Assembly (NCBI GenBank): GCA_009763385.1 | Contig: CM019827.1 | Coordinates: forward strand, 93,222,177-93,286,176 | Reading direction: 5' to 3' | From: Coix lacryma-jobi var. lacryma-jobi | Taxonomy: Eukaryota; Streptophyta; Magnoliopsida; Poales; Poaceae | DNA: 64,000 nucleotides | In this document: positions 1-9,501 of the stretch, one piece after another | Position numbering within the stretch: the first letter of the stretch is position 1 | Layout of the letters: every line of letters begins with the position of its first letter | Made by a program: the position numbers and the translations under genes | The notes under the pieces: model-generated | Database searches by the model: none | Told to the model about the DNA's origin: nothing | Seen by the model: the letters and a program-made list of their open reading frames with translations, nothing else

Positions 1-1589
1 AACATTCATATCTATAAGATATTCAAGCGAGGATCACAATATTAAAGAAATAGTTTTCATTGAATGCTTAATATGATGTGACTTGAGTATGGCTTGATAG
101 GGTGAAGATAGCAAGGAAAGAGCTTCGAGGTACTAAGCGAAGGTGAATGTCAAGGAGACCGAGGTACTATGGCTAGGGTGAAGAAGAGAGTACTTGCATT
201 GGGTCGAGGTACTAATCAAGCTATGAGGAGTCATATTATGTTGAGGATCAAATCATTAGTGGTAGAGACTTGCAGCAATGAAGTTGAACTCACATATGGT
301 GAAATGGTTCAAGTCACATGCTCAAGGTATGTCGTACTATCAAGGGGGATGCAACACGAATCATAGACAAGTCTCAAGTTCTCAAACAAACTGAACCCGA
401 GTGCTAACCTGAGAGAAAACCTTAGAACTGCACCTGCACTTGTTGATCTTGGGATTGTTCTCTGTAGGGTTGGATAGTCCTCGAAACAAGTTTTCCGGAA
501 AGTCCAAGTTCACTGAAAACGGTGTTCGGAGTAAAAAGTTATGGCCGTTTTAGTGAGGTGATCTGTGCTGTTTTTGGGAGGGCGGCAGTGCAGCACTTAA
601 AGAGCGGCAGTGCCGCCCCTGTACAGCCACAACGGCTAGTTTTCAAATCCTAATGGTTGGTTTGAGTGGGATGAGTATATATACCCATCCCACGCCCCCT
701 GGGCTTGCTGCTGATGCTTCAGACATTGCCAAACATTTCAAAAGCCCTTGTGAGCTCTCCTCAACCCTCTCTTTGTGAGATTAAAGCACTTGGTGTGTGA
801 TTAAGTGTTGGGGCTGTGTGATTGAGAGCTAGAGAGCAGATTAGAGCATTCCTAACCTTGAGCACTTGTTGGGTTTCATCGATCTTCGTGGTGCATCTTT
901 TACTCTTGGAGGTGAAGCCTCCTAGACGGCTAGGCGTCGCCCGACGAGCTCCCGTGCTTGTGGTGAGCAGCAGGATTAGTTTGTAATCACCCATTACAGC
1001 TAAGAAATCACCCCTCACTTCAAGAGTTCATTCTCTTAATTTGAGATCGAGGGAAGGAGCAAGCCTTGGTGGCTAGCTCATCCTTGTGTGGATACCTCAA
1101 CAACGTGGACATAGGCAAACCTTGGTGGTGAGCTGAACCATGGGATAAATAACTTTGTCATATGTGCTTCATCTTTATATTCTTGCAGTTCTTGTTGATG
1201 TATAATTCTAGGAATTTAGCTCAATCTTCCTTTGGCAAGGTTTCTATGGTATACAGTCTTCGAGCTGTATCTTATCATTCTGCTACAGGGTTAAGTTGCT
1301 TAGAGTATCTAGTTTCTACCTGCAAAGTTTCATTTCTGTCCGCTTATATTTTGAATAGCGGTAGTGCCACCCTCTAATCAGAGTCTCGAGCTGAAATTTT
1401 GCAAGGTGGTCACAGGATATCTCTAGTACTCAGTCTAATAGTTTGGACAGATTTGGACTTACTGTCACAGGGAGTCAGTGCCGCCCTCAAAGGGAGGCAG
1501 TGATGCCCTCAGTTTTAACTTCTGTTTGAGCTGAATTTTGTAGGCCTATTCACCCCCCTCTAGGCCTCCTAGGCGACATCAAGGTCCTT
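1..1589 (+). mobile_element. Partial copia (Maximus/SIRE-like) LTR, cut by window edge
   Basis: The stretch has no credible coding region. Its right end reads TATTCACCCCCCTCTAGGCC and then GACATCAAGGTCCTTTAA, which matches the 3' end of grass Maximus/SIRE copia LTRs (a CACCCCCCTCT block followed by a short tail, normally ending in TTTCA). A TATATATA box lies at 676-683. GC-rich inverted motifs of the GGGCGGCAGTGCCGCCC type occur near 581-618, 1355-1376 and 1470-1510. The true 5' end would be at or before base 1. No primer-binding site follows: a different sequence starts at about 1590, so the internal part is missing. Orientation is inferred from the 3'-end motif and the TATA box. Confidence 0.6.
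676..683 (+). promoter_or_regulatory. TATA box of the copia LTR
   Basis: TATATATA lies in a GC-richer setting (GGGATGAG before it, CCCATCCC after it). It is 60-95 bases downstream of a GGCAGTGCCGCC-type palindrome, the usual arrangement for an LTR U3 promoter. Transcription would start near 705-715. Confidence 0.5.
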
Positions 1590-2640
1590 TAATATCTGCT
1601 GCCTCTGCTGTTGCCAAAGCCATCTGAGCATCACGATCTAATCGCTTGCGCTTCTTGGACACGACCTTCTGCTTCCCCTTCCCCTTGCCACTAGGAGGAG
1701 GTGGGGGAGGAGGAGGAGGATCTGCACCAGGACCTCTGCCAACATTCTTGCAGCATGCCATCACTGCAAGAAAGAGAAACTGCCACGGACAGCTAACAAG
1801 AACCACTGACAATCAACAAGAACAACTGCCGCTGACAAATCTCACTGCCAAGAACCTCTGACAAAACAAGGAGCTGGACTGAACCTTGAGAGGCTTGGCC
1901 TCAATCCGTATCCGCGAGCTTGGCCCCGGATTTATCTGACACTGCCAATCTGCCAAACCAATCTCACTGACATGGTCCCAGCTCGCCGCACGAGATATAT
2001 AGGGATATATAAGCATATGTAAACTAGAGACAAGAGAAACCCTAGTGGAAGCAAAGCAGCGGGATAAGAAAGAGAACGAGGCTTGGGTACCTGATGAACA
2101 CGATGATCTAACTAAGCAAAGGAGAGTAACCGACACGTTCGGGCAACACGGGTTCTCGCCAAACGGATCTGCGTGAGATTTGGGACAAAAACTAGGTTAA
2201 ACAAGCATGAACTATGGTTCAGGCATTTTGTCAAATAGTTGGAGCGCGGGGTGTAAAGGATATGGGAGTGGAGTTCACTGTTTGGACTGGACTCGCCGGG
2301 AGGAGGTCGCCGAGGAGGCTACTGATGGTGCTGAAGGCCGAGGACTCACCGGAGAGATGCTCCAACTACCGACGATGGAGGCACCACCAGCGAGGAGAGA
2401 TGCACCAGCGAGGAGAGCTTCAGAGGATGCGGAGAAGAGCCTGGGCGCGTGCGAAAGGGAGAGGTGGGGTGCGGAGCAGGGGGCCCACGGTGATGCGAGG
2501 CGGGCCGACGGAGAGGAGGAGCGCAGAGGAGCGGCCGACGAGCGCCTAGGGTTTGCGGCGGCGACGACGCAAAGAGGCTCGGGCGTGGGCACGAAGTGGA
2601 AGAGGACAAGTGCGGGACCCATGTGTCGGTCGAAGAACTT
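1590..2640 (-). pseudogene. 5' fragment of an unidentified host-like gene, truncated by an LTR
   Basis: On the minus strand a C/T-rich, GC-rich leader carries the plant telo-box AAACCCTAG (about 2545-2555). A splice-donor-like CTCCG|GTGAGT lies near 2350 and a second donor-like ATCAG|GTACCC near 2090. A polypyrimidine acceptor TTTCTTGCAG ends just before an ATGG near 1760. The exon after that acceptor encodes MACCKNVGRGPG, nine prolines and a basic GKGKGKQKVVSKKRKR stretch, then runs into the neighbouring LTR at about 1590. The remaining product is not recognised. It could be a host gene broken by insertions or a gene piece carried by another transposon. The border with the copia LTR at 2620-2660 is uncertain. 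Confidence 0.4.
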
Positions 2641-3157
2641 ATTACGCCCTTTAAGTGGTGACCGGACGCACTACTTGGATGATCGGACGCACGCACTATA
2701 GTGTCCGATCGCGAACAGAGAGGACCCGAAATGCAATATTTGCGATCGGACGCGCCCTGTCACCTCTGATCGGACACACGTCAGCGTTTGTTCCTACAAC
2801 AGTGAATCGATCGAACGCATGAACAGGCTCTGACTGGACTCAACGATGACACTGTTCATCAACGCGCTCGAGATGAACTGACCGGACGCACCAGGCCCAG
2901 CGTCCGGTCACAGCGTCCGGTCATAGATAAAACCCTGTTTGGATCCGATTTTTTGCGCCGACTTCACCCAACCAAGTTCCAACTTTAATAAGAAGCAAAT
3001 AAACACCAGTTGGAACATGGTAGAGTGATCTCACTCAAACCCTCAACTTTTTCAAATAATTTGCCATAGGCTATGTAGTTTTCTAAAGAAAATAGGCAAT
3101 ATAACTCGAGGAGACAACATGTGGTCACCAAAACTAGGGGTCTTAACTATTAGGAGC
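2641..3157 (-). repeat. Truncated 3' LTR of copia A
   Basis: It starts (minus strand) right after a polypurine-like GGGGGAGCATT at 3158-3170 with TGAGGCTCC. The leftward part holds a cluster of GACCGGACGC, GCGTCCGGTC and GATCGGACGC motifs at about 2660-2930. The 3' half of the LTR, including the R-U5 end and primer-site border, is absent. Bases 3158-3411 are the untranslated 3' part of the element and hold nothing else that I can see. Confidence 0.55.
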
Positions 3158-3411
3158 CTCAAATGCTCCCCCTAGCGGTGGACGAACACAACGGTTGCTC
3201 AAACTTAACCAAAAAGAAACGACAAGCAACAACCATGCAAATGCAATGCAATACAAAATTTGAATCTAGGATGCTTGTCAAGTTTGCTCATGGGTAAGCT
3301 TCTTCACACGCTTTTTAGGGCGGTTATCTTAACCACGTCTGACAAGCCTATGTGCATAGCATAAGTTAAACATGGCATATTATACAATGCAATGCAAAGA
3401 CAACACCCCTT

Positions 3412-4629
3412 TTACCTTTTGACAAAGTTACTTAGATCAAGCACATTAAGCTCACTTCGCAATCTACAAAGGGTACTCTCATCTAGGGGTTTTGTGAAGA
3501 TATCCGCCAATTGATCTTCGGTTCTAACTCCTTCTAGAGATATATCTTTCTTTGAAACATGGTCTCTAAGAAAGTGATGGCGAATATCTATGTGCTTTGT
3601 GCGAGAGTGTTTAACCAGGTTGTTAGCAAGCTTAACCGTGCTCTCATTGTCACACAACAAAGGTACCGCTTCTAAAACTACACCATAGTCTAGAAGGGTT
3701 TGTTTCATATAAAGGATTTGTGCACAACAAGCTCCCGCGGCTATGCATTCCGCCTCGGCGGTAGACAAGGCCACACTATTTTGTTTCTTAGAAATCCATG
3801 AAACTAGTGATCTCCCAAGCAAATGGCACCCTCCGGATGTACTCTTTCTATCCACTTTGCAACCCGCATAGTCCGAATCGGAATACCCAACGAGTTGGAA
3901 GTTAGCTCCTTTGGGATACCAAAGGCCAATGCTTGGGGTGTGCTTTAGGTACCTAAGGATTCTCTTTACGGCTATGAGGTGTGATTCCTTAGGATCGGCT
4001 TGAAACCTAGCACACATGCACACACTAAACATGATGTCGGGCCTAGATACGATCAAATATAACAAGCTACCAATCATAGAACGGTAGAGAGTTTGATCAA
4101 CCGAGTTACCTCCCTCATCTAGGTCGAGATGTCCATTTGTTGGCATTGGAGTCTTGATAGGCTTGCAATCATTCATATTGAAGCGCTTGAGGAGGTCTTT
4201 TGTATACTTCTCTTGAGATATAAAAGTCTGCTCCTTCATTTGCTTGACTTGAAAGCCTAGGAAGAATGTGAGCTCCCCAATCATGGACATTTCGAACTCC
4301 TTCGACATCAAGTCACCAAATTCCTTGCAATACTCTTCATTTGTTGAGCCAAAGATGATATCATCAACATAGACTTGACAAATGAAGATCTCTCCATCAA
4401 GCTTCTTGGTGAATAGTGTGGTGTCGACCTTCCCAATGATGAAGCCCTTCTCAATGAGGAAATCTTGAAGGCGCTCATACCACGCTCTAGGGGCTTGCTT
4501 GAGCTCATATAGCGCCTTGGACAACCTATAAACATGATTAGGATATCTAGGGTCTTCAAACCCAGAAGGTTGATCAACATAGACTAGTTCATTTATGAAG
4601 CCATTTAAAAATACACTTTTCACATCCAT
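3412..4629 (-). CDS. Copia A reverse transcriptase (C-terminal part) and RNase H
   Basis: This 405-codon open stretch covers the second half of the copia reverse transcriptase and all of RNase H. The RT catalytic motif is YVDDIIFGS at about residues 87-95, preceded by KALYELKQAPRAWYERL. RNase H follows with GYSDSDYAGCKVDRKSTSG, the LSTAEAECIA motif, and HIDIRHHFLRDHV near the C-terminus, ending in LADIFTKPLDESTLCRLR. The motifs are intact, but the reading frame is separated from the upstream RT part by a stop near 4713, so no full polyprotein can be made. Maximus/SIRE placement is by sequence resemblance. Confidence 0.85.
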   Translation of the reverse strand: MDVKSVFLNGFINELVYVDQPSGFEDPRYPNHVYRLSKALYELKQAPRAWYERLQDFLIEKGFIIGKVDTTLFTKKLDGEIFICQVYVDDIIFGSTNEEYCKEFGDLMSKEFEMSMIGELTFFLGFQVKQMKEQTFISQEKYTKDLLKRFNMNDCKPIKTPMPTNGHLDLDEGGNSVDQTLYRSMIGSLLYLIVSRPDIMFSVCMCARFQADPKESHLIAVKRILRYLKHTPSIGLWYPKGANFQLVGYSDSDYAGCKVDRKSTSGGCHLLGRSLVSWISKKQNSVALSTAEAECIAAGACCAQILYMKQTLLDYGVVLEAVPLLCDNESTVKLANNLVKHSRTKHIDIRHHFLRDHVSKKDISLEGVRTEDQLADIFTKPLDESTLCRLRSELNVLDLSNFVKR

Positions 4630-4713
4630 TTGATAAAGCTTTATGTCATGATGTGAAGCATATGCAAGGAGGATACCAATGGCTTCAAGTCTTGCAACCG
4701 GTGCAAAGGTTTC

Positions 4714-5604
4714 TCAAAAATCTAAGCCTTCAACTTGAGAGAACCCCTTTGTCACTAGCCTTGCCTTGTTTCTAGCAACCACGCCTTGATCATCTTGCTT
4801 GTTCCTAAACACCCATTTTGTTCCAATGACTCTTACGCCTTTAGGTCGCTCTTCAAGAGTCCAAACTTGATTGCGGGTGAAGTTGTTCAATTCTTCATGC
4901 ATAACATTCACCCAATCCGGATCCTTTAGAGCATCTTCTACAAGTGTAGGCTCAACAAGAGAAACAAAGGAGTGATGTTCAATAAATGAAGCAAGTTTTT
5001 GAGATCGAGTCATTACACCCCTTGTCGGACTCCCTATGATGAGATCTTGAGGATGAGCTTGAAGTAGAGGAGTAGTCCTTCGATCAACCACTTGAGGGGC
5101 CGTTTGTGGAGCATCAACATCTTGAGCTTGTACCACCATTTGATCATTAGAGACATGAGTGTATTCATTTGGCTCTCTCCCATCTTTATCATCATCTTGT
5201 GGTACATTTGATGAAGATGGCTTGTCAATGACTTGCACACCATCGTCATCATCTTTAGGCTTGATGGTTCCAAGCGGCATGTTCTTCATTGCCTCCCTCA
5301 AAGGTTCATCACCTACATCATCAAGATTCTCATGTGCTCCTTGGGAGCCATTAGATTCATCGAATTCCACATCATATGTTTCTTCTACCATCCCGGTGGC
5401 ATGGTTGAATACTCGATATGCTTTGGACTTCAATGAGTAACCAATAAGAAAACCAATATCACATCGGCGTTGAAACTTCCCAAGGTGTTGGCGCTTCTTG
5501 TAGATGTAGCATTTGCACTCAAACACTCTAAAGAATGATATATCCGGCTTCTTGTTGTTGAGTAGCTCATAGGGGCTCTTGCCAAGGAGAGAATGGGGGA
5601 ACAA
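4714..5604 (-). pseudogene. Copia A integrase C-terminus and reverse transcriptase N-terminus
   Basis: The 296 codons begin in the integrase C-terminal region (SPYELLNNKKPDISFFRVFECKC, then the GFLIGYSLKSKAYRVFN stretch). They pass through the low-complexity linker and reach the RT N-terminal motif DWVNVMHEELNNF, TKWVFRNKQD and KARLVTKGFSQVEGLDF. The frame then meets TGA where related elements have GGA (DFGETFAPVARLEA). RT continues beyond that stop at 4630-4713. The stop makes this copy non-functional. Confidence 0.8.
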
Positions 5605-6480
5605 CCGGTTTGATGCATAGCATGCGGTGTTGATTGCTTCTGCCCAAAATCTTTCTGGTGTAGTGTACTAATCTAACATTGTTCTTGCTAGGGTGATTAG
5701 AGTCTGGTTCTTCCTCTCAACTACCCCATTTTGTTGTGATGATGTTGCGGAAACTTCATGCTTGATCCCGACTTCATCACAATATAGCTCAATGTTGGTG
5801 TTGTCAAATTCCTTTCCATTATCACTTCTTATTTTCTTGATCTTCAAATCAAACTAATTTTGGGCTCTCTTGGCAAACTTCTTGAATGAAGGGGTTGCTT
5901 CGGATTTGTCATGAAGAAAGAACACCCAAGTGTATCTTGAATAATCATTAACAATCACTAGACAATAGAGATTTCCACCCAAGCTAGCATATGTTGTTGG
6001 TCCAAACAAGTCCATGTGAAGTAGCTCCAACTCTCTTGACATTGATACAAAGGCTTTGGTTGGATGAGTGTTTGTAACTTGCTTGCCGGCTTGACATGCA
6101 CTACACAATTTGTCCTTCTCAAACTTGACATCCTTCAAGCCTCTAACCAAATCCTTCTTCAATAGTTTGTTGAGAGTGTTCATTCCAACATGTGCTAGTC
6201 TTCTATGCCATAACCAACCAAGAGATTGCTTTGTGAATAAACATGTCTTCAAGTTGGCATCTTTGGAGTTGAAATCAACTAGATATAGATTGTTGTATCT
6301 AAAGCCTTGGAATATCACTTGAGCATCATCCTTCTTTGTCATAACCACTTCCTTCTCGGTGAACAAACATTAAAAGCCAAGATCACATAGTTGCTCAACG
6401 GATAGCAAGTTGAAGCTCAATGAAGTAACTAGAAGCACATTTGATATTGTATGATCATGCGATATTGCCACTTTGCCCAA
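5605..6480 (-). pseudogene. Copia A gag-pre-integrase and integrase core, with three stops
   Basis: The translation shows GLGKVAISHDHTISNVLL and LSFNLLSVEQL (downstream of the protease site). These are followed by the gag-pre-integrase zinc-binding stretch LGWLWHRRLAHVGMNTL and CSACQAGKQ, then the integrase core start ELLHMDLFGPTTYASLGG and VNDYSRYTWVFFL. In-frame stops interrupt it near 6370 (TAA after LGF), 5853 (TAG after QN) and about 5670 (TAG after MLD). The integrase DDE residues cannot all be read from one open frame. The protease active site itself is lost beyond 6483. Confidence 0.75.
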
Positions 6481-6483
6481 ACC

Positions 6484-7728
6484 TGAAGGACCGAGAATGC
6501 TATACCAAGGTGACTAGAGGGGGGGGGGGGGTGAATGAGATCCTAAAAATTTCTTTTGAAACTTTGGTCTCTGTCCCACAGATCAACCCCAAATGCTTCG
6601 AACACAAACATGATGCCCACGACCCTCAGAAAAAGAGTGGATGATCCCTAGGATCACAGCGAGGCACCACCAAAGAGAGCAACCCAAAACTCACAATCAC
6701 CGAACCGAGTTCTTACCCAAAAACCTACCCCGGAGCGTATATGGAAGGCTACGTCGGGATTTCTCCAAAAACCTATGCCAACAAGTGGCAAAGATACTTA
6801 GAGAGGTTCCTTGGTGAACTCTAGGAGCAAACAAGAAGTACGGAAACAAGACTGAAAAGCCGGGAGAGCAAACGCACTAAAACGCAACACTCAGCAGGGG
6901 CTCGGACTATCTGCGAGTACGGTCCCGGACTGTCTGCCCAGTGCCGGACTGTCCGCGGTCCCCTAGCGTACTGTCCGCCGGCCAAAGTGCCAAAAACACA
7001 AACCTACTGAACACCCCCTGCTCGAGCCCGTCTGTCCACGACTCACAACTATGGATTGTCCGCCGGCACTTTGACACCGAACAGTGCGAGGCGCACAACC
7101 ACTGCTCAGGCTGAGTCCCCGACGCCCGGACTATCCGCGCCCCTAGTGGCGGACTGTCCGCGGCTGGCCAGAGAGGGCGAAAAAAATTTCGCCTCTCTCC
7201 CAAATCTCCTCAAATCCAACTCAAATCAAAATCACTCAATCCCAAACTTGGAGCAGATGATCTCTAGGTAGTTGGAAGACTAGTCCTAGGAGATCAATCG
7301 CTCAAATCAACTCAAACTCCAGGAAATCAAGGAGATTGATGCAAGAATGAAAAAGTCTCCACGAAACTCAAATCGACCTGATCTACTTGTTCGTGAGGTT
7401 TGAGTTAAATTCCTTCGGTGGAAATGATCTCCTCACATCAAAGAACAAGTAGGTTCAAACGGATTTGAAAACGAGGCAATGTAGATGGAGATCGAGCGAT
7501 GGGAAAACATGGAGAAAAGATGAACGCGAAGAACAACTCAAGAACGCGAATCACACCCATGAATTCCAGCCAAAAATCATCCCCACGAGGAGACAATGGG
7601 ATTACGGTCCCGTTTCCTCAAAATCTTCACGTACACAGAGGTATTGTGCCGCTCTGCGGATCTCAGTAGCTACAACAGAGGTATGGGAAGACAGGAAGCC
7701 CTAGAATGAAAATAATAAATGACTGAGC
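6484..7728 (-). mobile_element. Truncated family C LTR inserted in copia A
   Basis: It starts TGAAGGACCGAGAA, the same terminus as the complete solo LTR at 9502, and runs parallel to it as far as AATGACTGAG. There it is cut by the G1 LTR at about 7729, so about 1.2 of 1.9 kb remains. It inserted into the coding part of copia A, right after codons for GLGK. Bases 6902-7165 hold a cluster of CGGACTGTCCGC-type motifs. A poly-G run lies at 6519-6530. The small open frames here are chance. Confidence 0.75.
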
Positions 7729-8993
7729 TTTGGTAAAAATTAACGCACACTCTGCTTTATCCGCAAGCGCACAGATAAAATCTACTGATATAGCACTTCA
7801 CCGGAGTAACCCAGTTTTAATATCGAACCCAAAGGAATGGATAGTGTTAAGTCTTGAAGAGTATAACCCCTGAGTAGCTAACAAGGACGGAGAAGCTAAA
7901 AGCATAGAGGGGATCCCTAAGGTTATCTAAATCCAACTTAAGAGTGATATGTTTATATTATTCTTAGTGGGGAAGTTGCCATAAAAGGTCACAAACAGAG
8001 TATGATTCTTTTATGCAAAAGTATACTCCTATCGGGCCTACACACAGGTAAGTGGACTATAGAAGAATCAACAAGGCTATAAGAGTCACCCTTGTGAACA
8101 ACCACTACTATCGGCGTTATAGGAGGCAATTATGAGCTATCAAGTCTAAGCACCACGCTTACACTATCCAACTACTCTAACTCTAGAGTGACTAGAATTA
8201 AAGTACTCAAAAGAGAGTCATAAACCTTAAGAATAATAAGAACAATAGCTCAAACTTAAATATAGACGTTGATTACCGAAACAATCGTTGAAGCAAGTTG
8301 ACGAAGAACTTGAATCCACAGGTACAAGATGAAGAGGTTGATCTGACAAGCCAGAGCTCCTTCTTGATCTCTTCCTCTCTCTCTCTCTCTCTCTCTCTTC
8401 TAGTTCTAGTATAAGACTAGGTTCTAAACCTAACTAGAGGGGTATCTAGTCTTCTACTTGGAAGCTGACTCCTGAAGTCTCTTCTAGGGTTTCTAAATGA
8501 GGCGTAGATGTTCCGAAGAGGGACCTTCTGTCTGGCCTGGGGCCTGGGGGCCTGTTTATATAGCCCTGAGGGATCAACCGTGACCGTTAGATCAAACCGA
8601 CTTCACGTAGGGCTGAGATTGATCCTCAAAGGCGGTGGAAGAAGATTATAGAAGGGGGAGGCCGATGACGCCCTGAGGAGACCGACCGGTGGGCCCACCA
8701 GACCGGTCGGTCCCACCTAGTGGTGGTTCGGGGTGCCCTGCCTCGTGGTGTCTTTAGGTGTCCTCTAGAGTCTTCTGGAAGATTCCCGACTTGACGAATG
8801 CGTTATCTCCCATCGGTTTCCTTCTAGGGGAAGCTATTGAGGGTTATTTCCCTGTTTAATCCCTGCAGATTCACAATTCACCAAAACTCATGGAATTTAT
8901 TAGTTTTAATCCCTATACTAAGGTGGAGTTTATATATTTATCCATTTTCATGTTTAATTGACCTTTAATAATAAGAGTTAATTAGTGTCTACA
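7729..8993 (-). repeat. G1 3' LTR
   Basis: The LTR reads (minus strand) TGTAGACACTAATTAAC to TTTTTACC. It is preceded internally by a polypurine tract, GTGTGGGGGAGTT (plus 8994-9006). It pairs with 41382-42550. About 30 differences over about 850 alignable bases (hand count, about 3.6%) make G1 the oldest of the three nested gypsy elements. A (CT)n run lies at 8373-8398. A palindrome pair GACCGACCGGT / ACCGGTCGGTC lies at 8680-8713, about 120-150 bases upstream of the TATA box. Confidence 0.8.
8555..8562 (-). promoter_or_regulatory. TATA box of the G1 3' LTR
   Basis: On the minus strand the sequence is GGCTATATAAACAGG. The same box occurs in the partner LTR at 42120-42127. Its position about a third of the way into the LTR, downstream of a GACCGGTC palindrome, fits a U3 promoter. 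Confidence 0.6.
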
Positions 8994-9501
8994 AACTCCC
9001 CCACACTTAGACTTTTACTCGTCCTCGATAAAAGGTTGGATCATAACTGTAGGATAAGATATCAAACATTAAACCTTTCTGTTCATACCTGCATTGTGAG
9101 ATTCAGTGTGTTTCTCATAAAAATTAAGTAATTGGAGAACATAATAGTTGAAACAGATCTCCCTTTTCTTTTAGTACAAGACATTGGAGCTTTTGAATTT
9201 TTTCGAAACAAGTCATAGCTTTCCTTCTCCTTCTGTACACTTTAATTCCTTACCAAAGTATTTTATTTATGTAGAGCAGTTTTATCTTACTAAGTCAATG
9301 GAGAAAAATACTATACTCTTAGATCAAGACATTTCTTTTTAAACTTTATCACTCTTGCTGGCATATTGTGATTAGTGGGACCATGGGCTATCTTCTTTTT
9401 CTCTTTATCATATTTTTATCATAATACTTTTTTTTCTGAGGTGTGTCGGACACTTGTCCATTTTTCTTTTCTCATTTTTCATACTTTTGCATAGCCCATG
9501 C

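Larger units (their letters stand above)
2641..6483 (-). mobile_element. Copia element A, 3' part (Maximus/SIRE-like)
   Basis: Reading on the minus strand, the order is gag-pre-integrase domain, integrase, reverse transcriptase, RNase H, polypurine tract and part of the 3' LTR, which is copia (Ty1) order. The gag half and the 5' LTR are missing: homology stops at 6483, where a family C LTR begins. The 3' LTR is cut near 2640. Pol carries several in-frame stops, so the copy is dead. A 5' half of a similar element (Z) lies at 59614-61872 in the same orientation, but its LTR does not match this one. Confidence 0.8.

Noticed and set aside
1646..1861. Plus-strand glycine-rich ORF
   Set aside because: It is the complement of the proline run on the minus strand, where splice signals and a basic stretch support the other direction.
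8373..8398. (CT)n run as a regulatory GAGA element
   Set aside because: Present in both G1 LTRs with differing length; a simple microsatellite, nothing shows a role.
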